Of a DNA stretch of 64,000 nt, positions 1 to 8,487 are shown piece after piece (position 1 is the stretch's first letter; each line of letters starts with the position of its first letter). The notes under the pieces were generated by a model. The model was not told the origin of the DNA. It saw nothing but the letters and a program-made list of their open reading frames with translations, and ran no database searches. The translations under genes and the position numbers were made by a program. Location: positions 46,852 to 110,851 of IMG/VR virus record IMGVR_UViG_3300046519_000190; one strand, 5' to 3'. This DNA comes from a virus.

Positions 1-733
1 TCGGTTCATCGCTGCCGCTCGCTTCTGCGTCTGCGAAAGCCTTTTCGACTTTCTGGTTGCGCTCAGAAGCTTTAGCCGTCAGATCATCAACGACATAAGT
101 GCCGTCAGCCTGCATGCCTGGTTTCAGCCTGGTTTCAGCCTCTACCGTGATCGTCTCTTCGGCTTTAGGCTCGGTGAGTGCTTTCGCTTTCTTGAACGCC
201 GCGCGCAGGTCTTTCTCGATCTGACCGATTTCGGAGTTCGCGTCAATCTTGGCGAGAACAGGCTCGGTGATTGCAGAGTGATCGGCATCAGGGTCCAGGC
301 CAAATTCACCCGGCAGGCTCACCAACAGATCGATCACTTGCTCGGCCAGAGCAAGCTCTTTAGCCTGAGTGGCGTCTGGCGTTCCAACCATACCCAGCAT
401 CTTGGCTTGCTCAACGTCACCGCCGGCTGCTTCAAGCAATGCTGCGTCCAGTTGCTCCTGGGTGATTTCGGTTTCGAGGTCAGCAAGTGACGCCAGGTCA
501 TCGTCTTCGGCCGAAGGGGCGGGTTCAGCAGGCTTCGCAGCTACTGCTCTTGGACGAGTCTTGCGAGGTGGTTTCGGCAGCTCTTCAACGATTTCAGCAT
601 CGGTCACGTCGCTGTCGGTAACTGGATGCTTAGCCGTTGGGGCGTCAAGCTCGTCCAGTTGGCTGAGTTCGTCATCGTCAAGACCTGCAAGCAATGCTTC
701 CAGTTCGTCGATGTCGTTCACTTCTTTGGTCAT
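1..733 (-). CDS. Acidic hypothetical protein (3' end outside window)
   Basis: An open frame runs from an ATG at 733 to the window edge without a stop, so about 244 N-terminal residues are visible and the C-terminus is cut off. It begins MTKEVNDIDELEALLAGLDD, is rich in Asp, Glu and Ala, and has a Lys/Pro/Arg-rich patch near residues 50-65. No catalytic motif was recognised. It is the gene after the DNA polymerase III alpha gene, separated from it by an intergenic dyad at 761-790, which places it in the replication transcription unit. The long acidic stretches suggest a soluble, partly disordered protein. Function unknown. Confidence 0.8.
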   Translation of the reverse strand, partial: MTKEVNDIDELEALLAGLDDDELSQLDELDAPTAKHPVTDSDVTDAEIVEELPKPPRKTRPRAVAAKPAEPAPSAEDDDLASLADLETEITQEQLDAALLEAAGGDVEQAKMLGMVGTPDATQAKELALAEQVIDLLVSLPGEFGLDPDADHSAITEPVLAKIDANSEIGQIEKDLRAAFKKAKALTEPKAEETITVEAETRLKPGMQADGTYVVDDLTAKASERNQKVEKAFADAEASGSDEP

Positions 734-760
734 TGGGTGAGTCTCGCTGTTTGTGTGAGT

Positions 761-790
761 GCGTCAGACGCTATTAAAGCGTACTGACGC
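761..790. promoter_or_regulatory. Intergenic imperfect hairpin upstream of the 733 start
   Basis: GCGTCAG (761-767) pairs with CTGACGC (784-790), and ACGCT pairs with AGCGT inside it around an ATTAA loop; one A bulges. It has no U-tract on either strand, so it is not an obvious intrinsic terminator. A TTTAATAG box on the minus strand in the loop could serve as a -10 element. A similar dyad lies at 6088-6114 before the CobS-like gene, suggesting a recurrent regulatory element. Confidence 0.5.
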
Positions 791-805
791 TGGGGCTTCT
801 ATGGG

Positions 806-3800
806 TTACAAGTCGAAGATGTCAGCTACCTGCTGGAACACCTGGTCGAGTAAGGCTTGTTTGCTGGCGTCGAAACAGATCATCGCCGGGTTGAATCCGC
901 TGACCACAGTACAGTCGGTCTTTGGATCGAAGAAAGACTTGCCGCAGTTGTCTTCCCAGCCACCCTTGATATCCGCAACAAGCTGTCGAACCGCTTTGCT
1001 GCCGAGTGCGACGATCACCGGAGGCTTCAAGAGGGCGATTTCTCGATCCAGGAAGCGGGCACATCCGTTTGCGGTCGTGTTCTCAATCTCCTCTTCCTTG
1101 AGCTTGCGAGCCTTGATGAAGCTGGTGACGTACACATCGGACATCTTCAAGCCGGCTTTCGTCATCGCCGCTTTGATGAATGCTCCAGTATCACCCACCA
1201 TCATCTGACCCTTCTCTTCCTCTTTGTACGATGGGCCGTCCAGAACGATCATGACCTTCGGCTTCTTGCCCAGGACAGGTTGAGGGTGTCTGCGCCCAAT
1301 AAAGGGACAGCCGTCACAACCTTTGTTCGTTTGGAAGTCGTCGACAATCTGGATCAGTTCAGCGCTGACGTCGCCAGTGATTTCGATCACGCGCTCTGCC
1401 TTGACGTTGCTAACCACGATCCCAGGGAGAAGCTCCTTCTGGTCACGCAGACGATCCGGGTGTCGGCTGTCCAGTTGACCTGGCTCGATCTTCGCGAACG
1501 CACCGATCTTATCCAGAACCTCCTGGTGACGCTTGTTGCATGCGCGCCGGTCAACTTCGAGGATCAACTCCGCTTTGTTCTTGAACCCGCGACCCAGCTT
1601 CTTACGAGCTTCCACGATTGCGTTGGCAGACTTGTCGCTCATGCCCTTGATCGATTGGAACGGTGCATACAGGATCTTCTGCCCTCTCGCTGCGTCAAAG
1701 CCGACCTCGTAGCGGTTCGAGCTGTGGTTGATGTCAGGGGGTACGATGTAGATATCGTTCGCCTGAGCATCTTTGGCGAGCCCTGAGAGCTTCTGTTCAT
1801 CCAGAATCGACAGACAGGCTGCATAGAACGCTTCGGGGTAGTAGACCTTCACCCACATGGTCATGTAGGAAATGAGGGTGTACGCAACTGAGTGGGATTT
1901 GTTGAAGCCATAGCCAGCGAACTTCTCGATCTGCTCGAAGATGAAGGTCGCGGTTGCGTGATCCAGGCCCGACGTTGCAATACAGCCGTCTACGAACTTG
2001 TCGCGCTGTTCGGCCATCTTCACCGGGTCTTTCTTACCCATGATCTTCCGGAGTCCGTCAGCCTCTGGGAACGTGTAGCCCGCGAGGTCTCGGGAAATCT
2101 GCATAACCTGCTCCTGGTACACCATCACAGACATCGTGGGTTCCAGTGCCGCTTTCATGTTCGGGTGAAGGTACTCAGGCTCGGTGAATTCCTTCTTGAT
2201 GGACACATACATATCCATCAGACCTGCTTTGATAGGGCCTGGTCGGAACAGAGCTGTTGCGGCAACACAGTCGTCGAAGGTCAGATTGCCCCCGCTACCG
2301 AGTTCCTTGAGCAGCTTGCGCATACCCCCAGACTCAAACTGGAACACCCCGTAGGTCTTGCCCTCTGCGAACGACTGGAGAACTTTCGGATCGTCGAGTG
2401 GAAGGGTGGTGAAGTCCACATCGATGCCGGCGCTCTCACGAATGTAATCCCGTGCGAGTCGAAGGATGTCCAAGTTGGACAGACCCAGCACGTCGAGCTT
2501 GATCAAGCCGAAGTCTTCGACGACCCGCTTGTCCCAGTTCACGATGCCCACGCCCTGGCGAGTGTTGACTACGCCACGTTCAACGATGTCTGTTCCTGCT
2601 ACAACCACACCCGCTGCGTGCTTGGCGAAGTTCTTGAACGTGCCCTGCAAACCTACAGATGCCGCCCAAACTTCCGGGTGGTTCAGTGCGAGCTTCTCCA
2701 ACTCGGGTACGAACGCAACCGCTTTCTCAAGTGGGATTGGTACGCCCGACTCTTTCGGCACCAGCTTCGAGCAGTCGTACTGGTTCTCATGCAGACCATG
2801 AGCCTTGCCCACCGCTTGAATAGCGCCAGCACCCGCGATGGTGTTGTAGTTCGCGATCTGGACGACACGATTGCTGCCGAACTTGCCCACCAGATGATCA
2901 ACGATGTCCTGACGGCGACTGGACATGAAGTCGAGGTCGATGTCGGGCAAGTCGATACGTTCCGGGTTGATGAATCGCTCGAAAATCAGGTTGAAACGGA
3001 TTGGGTCCACGTCAGTGATGCCCATCAGATATGCAACCAGGCTACCACCTACCGAACCCCGACCCGGGCCTACCATGATGTCGTCGTTCTTCGACCAATT
3101 GACGATGTAGTGAACCAACTGGAAGTAGGGCTCGAACTCCATCTTCTGGAGAATGCTCAGCTCGTACTTCAACCGCTCCTGATACTTGGGCAGCAGACTT
3201 GCGTCGGGCTTGTAGCCGAACACTTCTTTACCCAGACGCTCTTTCCAACCCTGCTTGCAGATGGCCACGATGTCAGCCATTGGACTCGACGACATGACGG
3301 GCAGACTTGGGGTCATCTTCGACCACTTGTAAGGGTGGTCTTTGAAGTAGGCTTGAGTTTTGCACCAGGCTTGGTTGAAAAGATCGGTCGCTGCATCGTC
3401 GTCGAAACCCATAGCCACTACACGATCGATCGCCAACCCCATGTGTGTGACAACCTCAGTTGCCTCGATCACATGAAGGTCTTCGGGCGGCTCACGGCGA
3501 AACATCCCATCAACTTTGTCATGCGACAAGATGGAGTTCATCGTGTTGCGGAACTTCGCCTCGTCTTTCTGATTGAGCGTGGGCCGGGTCATGATCCCTT
3601 CAATGCCCCGTTCCTGCATGAGTTTCAGCGTGTTGAAGTTGTGCGCGTTGTAGTACGCACTATCAACTGGGATCAGCTCGCACAGTAGCTGTGAGACGTC
3701 GAGCGCATAGCAGAGTGAATCTAGTACGCTCTCACGATGTTTGTGCTGTAGCACGCTATAAGCGCTGCCCAGGGTCATCGTTAGGTTGCCCCGAGTCATG

Positions 3801-4198
3801 AACCAGATCAACTCGTCCAAGCTGATCTGCATACGAGCAGGCTTGGTGCAGTAGTGGTCTTCACGCTGCGCGAGGGTCAACAACTCGCACAAGTCTTTGA
3901 AGCCCTCCTCGTTCCTCACATACAGAGAGGGTACGAAGAAAGGATTGGGCGCTTTCTTTGGCTCGCCCCGCTTCGCTGCTACCCAGTCCAAGTCATGGAC
4001 GACCGCAATCTGCACGCCCAGTCCTACTTTCAGGCCCTTTGCTTTGCCTGCGATGATCGGCATCGAGTCGATTGACTCCACGTCCGTCACCACGATGCCA
4101 TCATACCCGGCAAGCTCCGCTTTCTTTGCGAGGGCTTCCGGGTCGTAGATGGACTCTCCAAGTGAAAAATGGGTCTTGGCCCCCAACAGGTTATTCAT
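806..4198 (-). CDS. dnaE: DNA polymerase III alpha subunit (DnaE-type) with C-terminal UDG-like domain
   Basis: This is the phage replicative DNA polymerase, 1130 residues. The N-terminal PHP domain (about residues 1-200) has lost metal ligands: the usual HxH is KTH and the TDHG region is TDVES. The polymerase core is intact: VGPGRGSVGG near residue 375, catalytic PDIDLDF near 418-424 and the third Asp in IKLDVLGL near 573. A helix-hairpin-helix region follows near 830-890. From about residue 945 the usual OB/tau-binding tail is replaced by a family-4-like uracil-DNA glycosylase fold (CDGC, LDGPSYKEE, MVGDTGAFI, IVALGSKA, SGFNPAM). Its catalytic GEAPG and HPS motifs are altered, so glycosylase activity is doubtful. 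I chose the ATG at 4198, which has AGGAG six bases upstream; a TTG at 4204 has no spacing. Confidence 0.95.
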   Translation of the reverse strand: MNNLLGAKTHFSLGESIYDPEALAKKAELAGYDGIVVTDVESIDSMPIIAGKAKGLKVGLGVQIAVVHDLDWVAAKRGEPKKAPNPFFVPSLYVRNEEGFKDLCELLTLAQREDHYCTKPARMQISLDELIWFMTRGNLTMTLGSAYSVLQHKHRESVLDSLCYALDVSQLLCELIPVDSAYYNAHNFNTLKLMQERGIEGIMTRPTLNQKDEAKFRNTMNSILSHDKVDGMFRREPPEDLHVIEATEVVTHMGLAIDRVVAMGFDDDAATDLFNQAWCKTQAYFKDHPYKWSKMTPSLPVMSSSPMADIVAICKQGWKERLGKEVFGYKPDASLLPKYQERLKYELSILQKMEFEPYFQLVHYIVNWSKNDDIMVGPGRGSVGGSLVAYLMGITDVDPIRFNLIFERFINPERIDLPDIDLDFMSSRRQDIVDHLVGKFGSNRVVQIANYNTIAGAGAIQAVGKAHGLHENQYDCSKLVPKESGVPIPLEKAVAFVPELEKLALNHPEVWAASVGLQGTFKNFAKHAAGVVVAGTDIVERGVVNTRQGVGIVNWDKRVVEDFGLIKLDVLGLSNLDILRLARDYIRESAGIDVDFTTLPLDDPKVLQSFAEGKTYGVFQFESGGMRKLLKELGSGGNLTFDDCVAATALFRPGPIKAGLMDMYVSIKKEFTEPEYLHPNMKAALEPTMSVMVYQEQVMQISRDLAGYTFPEADGLRKIMGKKDPVKMAEQRDKFVDGCIATSGLDHATATFIFEQIEKFAGYGFNKSHSVAYTLISYMTMWVKVYYPEAFYAACLSILDEQKLSGLAKDAQANDIYIVPPDINHSSNRYEVGFDAARGQKILYAPFQSIKGMSDKSANAIVEARKKLGRGFKNKAELILEVDRRACNKRHQEVLDKIGAFAKIEPGQLDSRHPDRLRDQKELLPGIVVSNVKAERVIEITGDVSAELIQIVDDFQTNKGCDGCPFIGRRHPQPVLGKKPKVMIVLDGPSYKEEEKGQMMVGDTGAFIKAAMTKAGLKMSDVYVTSFIKARKLKEEEIENTTANGCARFLDREIALLKPPVIVALGSKAVRQLVADIKGGWEDNCGKSFFDPKTDCTVVSGFNPAMICFDASKQALLDQVFQQVADIFDL

Positions 4199-4200
4199 GG

Positions 4201-4743
4201 TCAACTCCTGATGATCAATTTCTCATCGGCGATCCTGGCAATACCAAGACCTGTCACGACCGACACCCCAATACTTGCCTGCGATGCTGCTACAGACGGG
4301 CTGTGCCCTAGTTTGTCTTTCAGTTCCAGCATGTAGGTGTAGCGATCAACTGGCCCTTTCAAGAGCAGGTCGAACAAAACAGAAACGGCGAGAGGCTTCT
4401 GATCCCGGATTGGGTTCACACCCTCGATCAACATCTTGCGAAAGTTGACCTTCGTCCTGAGTAGGGAAGCTGCTACGCGCTGCGCGTTCTCAGGAATCAT
4501 ACTGATTAGTTTCTGGGCAGTCTCAGGCAAGTCAGCGTCGAATCTGGGTTGCTCTGCGAGCTTCTCAGAGCCTTTGTGAGACATCTTGAGGATTGCATCT
4601 ACGCTGATGAGGGGTCGAAGCTCCTCGATGCGCTGGCGAGCTGCTGTGCGGCACTCTGACGAGTATTCGCATGCCTGGCATACGATGGACTTGACGCTGT
4701 AGGTAATGGCGTTGCCAAAGCACCCGGGTTTGTCGAATTGCAT
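4201..4743 (-). CDS. Hypothetical protein with N-terminal Cys cluster
   Basis: 180 residues, start ATG at 4743 preceded by GGAG and placed after the terminator at 4766-4795. A longer frame would read through that terminator and is rejected. The N-terminus contains GCFG, then C-x2-C-x5-C (VCQACEYSSEC), four cysteines that could bind zinc or an iron-sulphur cluster. The remainder is helical and unremarkable. Its stop overlaps the region immediately before the polymerase start, so the two are probably translationally coupled, suggesting a replication-associated role. No family was recognised. Confidence 0.8.
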   Translation of the reverse strand: MQFDKPGCFGNAITYSVKSIVCQACEYSSECRTAARQRIEELRPLISVDAILKMSHKGSEKLAEQPRFDADLPETAQKLISMIPENAQRVAASLLRTKVNFRKMLIEGVNPIRDQKPLAVSVLFDLLLKGPVDRYTYMLELKDKLGHSPSVAASQASIGVSVVTGLGIARIADEKLIIRS

Positions 4744-4765
4744 CCACCGAACTCCTACGTTGAAG

Positions 4766-4795
4766 ACAAAAAAGCAGGTCACGAAGACCTGCTTT
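4766..4795 (-). terminator. Intrinsic terminator after CobS-like gene
   Basis: On the minus strand AAAGCAGGTC pairs with GACCTGCTTT around a TTCGT loop and is followed by a run of T. It lies 18 bases past the stop of the CobS-like gene and separates it from the polymerase operon. Confidence 0.85.
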
Positions 4796-4812
4796 CTCAA
4801 TTGCTGCCGATG

Positions 4813-6042
4813 TTACGCGAGGATACGTTTCGCGACACCCAGCGCAGCTTCTTTTTCTGCTTCTGGCAGACGGTTGCAGTAGGCATACATCGCGCCTTCT
4901 ACGAAGTCCGCTTTCATCATGCCGATGCGAGCGATGTTGATGGCAACGCGAGGCCCGATGGTCAGCGAAACGATGTTCGGGAACGACTTGTGACGGATTT
5001 CGTCAGCGAACTGGCGAATACGTTTGGCGTCAGCTTCTGACAGGCCAGTCGCAGCGGCGATCATCGCGATTTCTTGCTTCTCTGGTGGGTAGTCCACCAT
5101 CGCTACAACACCGAAACGCTCGATGGTCGCGGCGTCTTGGGTGATGGTTGCTTGGTACAGGCCGGATTGGTCGCCAGTACCGTTCGTGTTGCCCGTTGCT
5201 GCGAATGCGAACAGAGGGTGAGGCTTGATCACACGCAGATGTGGCGGGGCGTTTTTGATGATCAGCGGCTCGCCTTCGAGGATCGCTTGGTACGCAGACA
5301 GAACGGTTGGGCTTGAACGGTCGATTTCGTCAGCCAGGTAGGTCCAGCCGTTCTGCATGGCAGTAGGCAGTGGACCCAGCTCGAACTCAGTGACCGATAC
5401 AGCAGAGCCATCCGGGTTGATGTGAGGCTTGACGACCCACTGGCCGACGATGTGCGACTCTTCGGTGTCGACAGTGTGCTGGAAGCGGAACAGACGACGA
5501 TTCAAACCGGCGCACATTTGCTTGAAGATCGAGGACTTACCAACGCCAGAGTGGCCGTACAGGAAGATCGGGGTACGCAGTTCGAGCGCCATCATCACGG
5601 TCTTGGTCAGATCGGGGTTCAGGATGTAGTTGTCGTTCCAGGCTGGGACCATGTGCTCGTCAGTACCGCCGCGACGGGCGTCAGCAGTGCAAGGGATGCC
5701 GGTGCCAGCTTTGGTGTACGCAGACTTGGTGCTCTTCGGGAAGCGGAAGACTTCGTGGAAGAAGACCTTCTCGACATCAGGATCGGCCGATGCAGCGGGT
5801 TTCGCGCCAGCACCAGGGTTGGCGGCGGCAACTTTAGCCTCTTCGGCTTCGCGCTTCGCTTTCATTTCGGCCATTTTCAGCTTGGCCGTTTCAGACAGCA
5901 GCTCTGCGTCTGGGAATTTGGCACGATAAGTTTCGAGGTCCATCGAAACGGCCGAGTCCTCGCTGTGCGCAGTCTTGAGGTGGTTTGCAATGCTGTGTAC
6001 TTCTTCGCCGCATACTTCGCACTTGATTTTATCGTTGCTCAC
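4813..6042 (-). CDS. cobS: CobS-like AAA+ ATPase with N-terminal zinc finger
   Basis: A MoxR/CobS-class AAA+ ATPase of 409 residues. The Walker A is GHSGVGKSS (about residue 165), the Walker B/sensor region is YLADEIDR, and ATGNTNG is a sensor-1-like segment. The N-terminus carries a C2H2-like finger, CEVCGEEVHSIANHLKTAH, followed by a charged coiled segment. I chose the GTG at 6042 because an AGAGAGG ribosome site lies just upstream; the longer frame lacks one. CobS-CobT pairs in bacteria are the ATPase and VWA subunits of cobaltochelatase, but isolated phage pairs are thought to act as chaperone-like remodelling machines. The CobT-like partner is the adjacent upstream gene. Confidence 0.88.
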   Translation of the reverse strand: MSNDKIKCEVCGEEVHSIANHLKTAHSEDSAVSMDLETYRAKFPDAELLSETAKLKMAEMKAKREAEEAKVAAANPGAGAKPAASADPDVEKVFFHEVFRFPKSTKSAYTKAGTGIPCTADARRGGTDEHMVPAWNDNYILNPDLTKTVMMALELRTPIFLYGHSGVGKSSIFKQMCAGLNRRLFRFQHTVDTEESHIVGQWVVKPHINPDGSAVSVTEFELGPLPTAMQNGWTYLADEIDRSSPTVLSAYQAILEGEPLIIKNAPPHLRVIKPHPLFAFAATGNTNGTGDQSGLYQATITQDAATIERFGVVAMVDYPPEKQEIAMIAAATGLSEADAKRIRQFADEIRHKSFPNIVSLTIGPRVAINIARIGMMKADFVEGAMYAYCNRLPEAEKEAALGVAKRILA

Positions 6043-6087
6043 TGGTGAATCCTCTCTTCGTTTAAGTTTAAGTTGTCGCGTTTGATT

Positions 6088-6114
6088 CAGTGAGCGCATT
6101 TTGTACGCTCACTG
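6088..6114. promoter_or_regulatory. Perfect 9-bp dyad between CobT-like and CobS-like genes
   Basis: CAGTGAGCG (6088-6096) and CGCTCACTG (6106-6114) form a perfect inverted repeat around CATTTTGTA. On the minus strand the loop reads TACAAAATG, which resembles a -10 box. It may be an operator, a promoter element or a processing hairpin; no U-tract supports termination. Confidence 0.5.
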
Positions 6115-6132
6115 ACGGGCGTTCAATGGGGT

Positions 6133-8217
6133 TTAGCTGGCAAGCAGCGCGTCCCGGAGTTGCTTGAGGACGATGCCTGGCAGCTCTTCGACGTTATCCA
6201 GCTTGACGTTCTTGCGGTAGAAGTTCTGCACGGCGTTGGACATGATGCCGACACCGACGATGTTCGTACCGTCTTTCTCGATGCGCTTGACCACTGCTTT
6301 CAAGTGGGCGTTCAGCTTGGCACCAGGCACACCACCAGCAGGTTGACCATCGCTGAACACGATCATCATCTTGCCTTTCTTCTTGCCCCGATTGGCATGT
6401 CGGCACAGGGACTCGTAGGCATACTGCACAGACTCGCCGTCGATGTTCGAAGCCATCGATGACTGGACGTGAGCGTAGCTCGCCATGCGCTTCTTGACTT
6501 CGATGGAGAACTTCTCTTTGAAGGTCTTGAACATCGGCAGTCGAAGTGGCTCACAGCGATCCCAGGACCGGCCGCTGTTGTGCTCTTCGCACATTTCTTT
6601 GTACAGGTCTTTCGACCGCTGAGCGTACAAGTCGCCAGTCGTGAAGCCCATGATTTCGCAATCGACACCCAGACGACCCAGGACGTCTGCAAGCACCCAC
6701 GCAGAACACATGGCTGTATGAATCTTGGCACCGCCCATCGAACCAGAGCAGTCGATCACCAGCGACACGGCTACTTCCCGGGTCTTGTGCTCGATCTTGT
6801 TCTTGTAGATGTGGTCGTCGCCGGCAGTCAGACGATACAGGTTGTTCGACGACAGCTTGCCTTTACGCAGACCCTGTTGAGTCAGCGACTTGTTCCGGGC
6901 TGCGAACGCTCGTTCGAGGTTGCGAGACACTGGGCCGACCATGCCCATGATGGCTTTTTCCATGTCTTCGAGCCATTTCGGGCTGTAAGATGATGGCACT
7001 TTGGGCGCTTCGAGCTGATCCCATTCGCGAGTGAAGACGGTGTAGTCTTCCTCTTCCATTTCTGTCGAACACAGATCGGTGACGTACTGGCCAAACTCAG
7101 TGCCGATATCCTGGGTTTTGTTCCAGTCGAAGTCCTTGAGGTAGTTGGCGCCACCGTATTCAGCTTGTGCGGACTCGGTGTCTTCTTGAGGGCCTTTGTT
7201 CTCTTGCTGGCTGCTGATGCCGTCACCGCCGTCGCTAGCTTCTTCCTCACGACGCTCACCATCATTGCTGCCTTCGCCCTCATCTTCCTCGTCGGCATCG
7301 TCTTCGCCGTCTTCCTCTTCGCCGGCCCCATCTTCGGCTTCTTCATCTTCGGGAAGTTCTTCTTTGTCGCCTTTGCCGCCAGAACCTCCTTCTTCCTCTT
7401 CACCCTCTTCGTCGAGGGCACCGCCACCAGCGCCTTTGTTACCCTTCGGTGGCTTGCTGCCCTTTTTGCCACCACCTTTACCGCCCATGCCGCCCGCACC
7501 ACTGCCACCACCCTTGCCCGATTTGCTCGGGTCTTCATCACCGAATGGGTTGTTGCCGTCGCCTTCTGGGGGTTCACCCATGACCACGTTGCGAATCTGC
7601 TTCGCCATGTCGTAGCAGTCAGACGCTTTGGTCATCGTCTTCATCTTGGAAGCGATTGGGTCAAGCTGCTTCTGAATGCCGGCGATCAGGGACCACTTGT
7701 CGCTCATGTAGTCCTGGAAGAACTTCTGACCACCCCAAGCACGCAATGCGGGGATCGCGAGGACTTGGAACAGCTCTTGCTCTTCGGCGCCGTTTGCGAG
7801 GGCTTCTTTCAGCTTCGGCGTGATGAACTTGTCCACGAACGTTTGGTGCATGTTCGCGAGGTTGTGGCGAGAACCCTGGAAGTTCTTGACCATTTCCTTC
7901 TCGCAGAAGAAGGATTCGAGCGGGTTATACAGACCGCTCATATTCTCGTGAGTCGCACGCAGGTTCGATTTGCCGTCTGCGTACAGGACTTTGGAGATTT
8001 CGCTGTCGAGGAAGCCTTGAATCGCGTCGATCAGCTCTTCGCTGGCGTCGTCCGGGATCATCGGCAAGTTGACGCGCGTTGCCTTCATGGTACGTTCGTC
8101 ATACTTCACGAACGCCTTTACACCCGATTGGGTGACGAGAACTTTGCCGTCAGAGAGGATTTGCGCAATCTTGGTGATTGCTTCCCTCATGATAACGACG
8201 CGTTGAGTGCGATCCAT
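6133..8217 (-). CDS. cobT: CobT-like VWA/MIDAS protein
   Basis: 694 residues. The C-terminal third is a von Willebrand A domain with a canonical MIDAS motif, DCSGSMGG, followed by a Thr (GFTTGD) and an Asp in FSDGQPAGG, the metal-coordinating positions of CobT and related chelatase subunits. The middle contains a long low-complexity Gly/Lys stretch, then a Glu/Asp/Gly-rich stretch (about residues 245-350), typical of CobT linkers. Start ATG at 8217 has AGGTTG upstream. It is transcribed just before the CobS-like AAA+ ATPase, and the two probably form one ATP-driven complex. The substrate is unknown; cobalamin genes are absent from the window. Confidence 0.87.
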   Translation of the reverse strand: MDRTQRVVIMREAITKIAQILSDGKVLVTQSGVKAFVKYDERTMKATRVNLPMIPDDASEELIDAIQGFLDSEISKVLYADGKSNLRATHENMSGLYNPLESFFCEKEMVKNFQGSRHNLANMHQTFVDKFITPKLKEALANGAEEQELFQVLAIPALRAWGGQKFFQDYMSDKWSLIAGIQKQLDPIASKMKTMTKASDCYDMAKQIRNVVMGEPPEGDGNNPFGDEDPSKSGKGGGSGAGGMGGKGGGKKGSKPPKGNKGAGGGALDEEGEEEEGGSGGKGDKEELPEDEEAEDGAGEEEDGEDDADEEDEGEGSNDGERREEEASDGGDGISSQQENKGPQEDTESAQAEYGGANYLKDFDWNKTQDIGTEFGQYVTDLCSTEMEEEDYTVFTREWDQLEAPKVPSSYSPKWLEDMEKAIMGMVGPVSRNLERAFAARNKSLTQQGLRKGKLSSNNLYRLTAGDDHIYKNKIEHKTREVAVSLVIDCSGSMGGAKIHTAMCSAWVLADVLGRLGVDCEIMGFTTGDLYAQRSKDLYKEMCEEHNSGRSWDRCEPLRLPMFKTFKEKFSIEVKKRMASYAHVQSSMASNIDGESVQYAYESLCRHANRGKKKGKMMIVFSDGQPAGGVPGAKLNAHLKAVVKRIEKDGTNIVGVGIMSNAVQNFYRKNVKLDNVEELPGIVLKQLRDALLAS

Positions 8218-8261
8218 AGTTTCAACCTGTTTGAGTGTTTGTTTACAGAACAGAGTATGCG

Positions 8262-8291
8262 CGAAAGAAACTGGGGACACGCGGTCCCCAG
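8262..8291 (-). terminator. Intrinsic terminator upstream of CobT-like gene
   Basis: CTGGGGAC pairs with GTCCCCAG around a 5-base loop. On the minus strand it is followed by TTTCTTT. It closes the ligase transcription unit after the small gene ending at 8299. Confidence 0.8.
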
Positions 8292-8298
8292 CAGGTAG

Positions 8299-8487
8299 TT
8301 ATTCGAGAGGTATCACCTGCTCGACGTAGAAGGCTCGACCATTGTGAAAGTCCTCATCCATTGCATTGGCTGCAACGTGACCCATTTCGCGAGCGGCGTC
8401 TTCGTCATCGGCATAGACGCTGATGTGGCGAGTCTCTGGCGACCCTGAACATTCGCGGATCACGATCAAGAAGTTGGTTCGGCTCAT
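8299..8487 (-). CDS. Small hypothetical protein
   Basis: 62 residues beginning MSRTNFLIVIRECSGSPETR, with an alternating beta/alpha pattern. The ATG overlaps the ligase stop codon in an ATGA arrangement, supporting translation by coupling. It is the last gene before the terminator at 8262-8291. No known family was recognised. Confidence 0.7.
   Translation of the reverse strand: MSRTNFLIVIRECSGSPETRHISVYADDEDAAREMGHVAANAMDEDFHNGRAFYVEQVIPLE

Noticed and set aside
4744-4800. N-terminal extension of the 4743 gene
   Set aside because: It would translate through a strong terminator; the ATG at 4743 has its own ribosome site.
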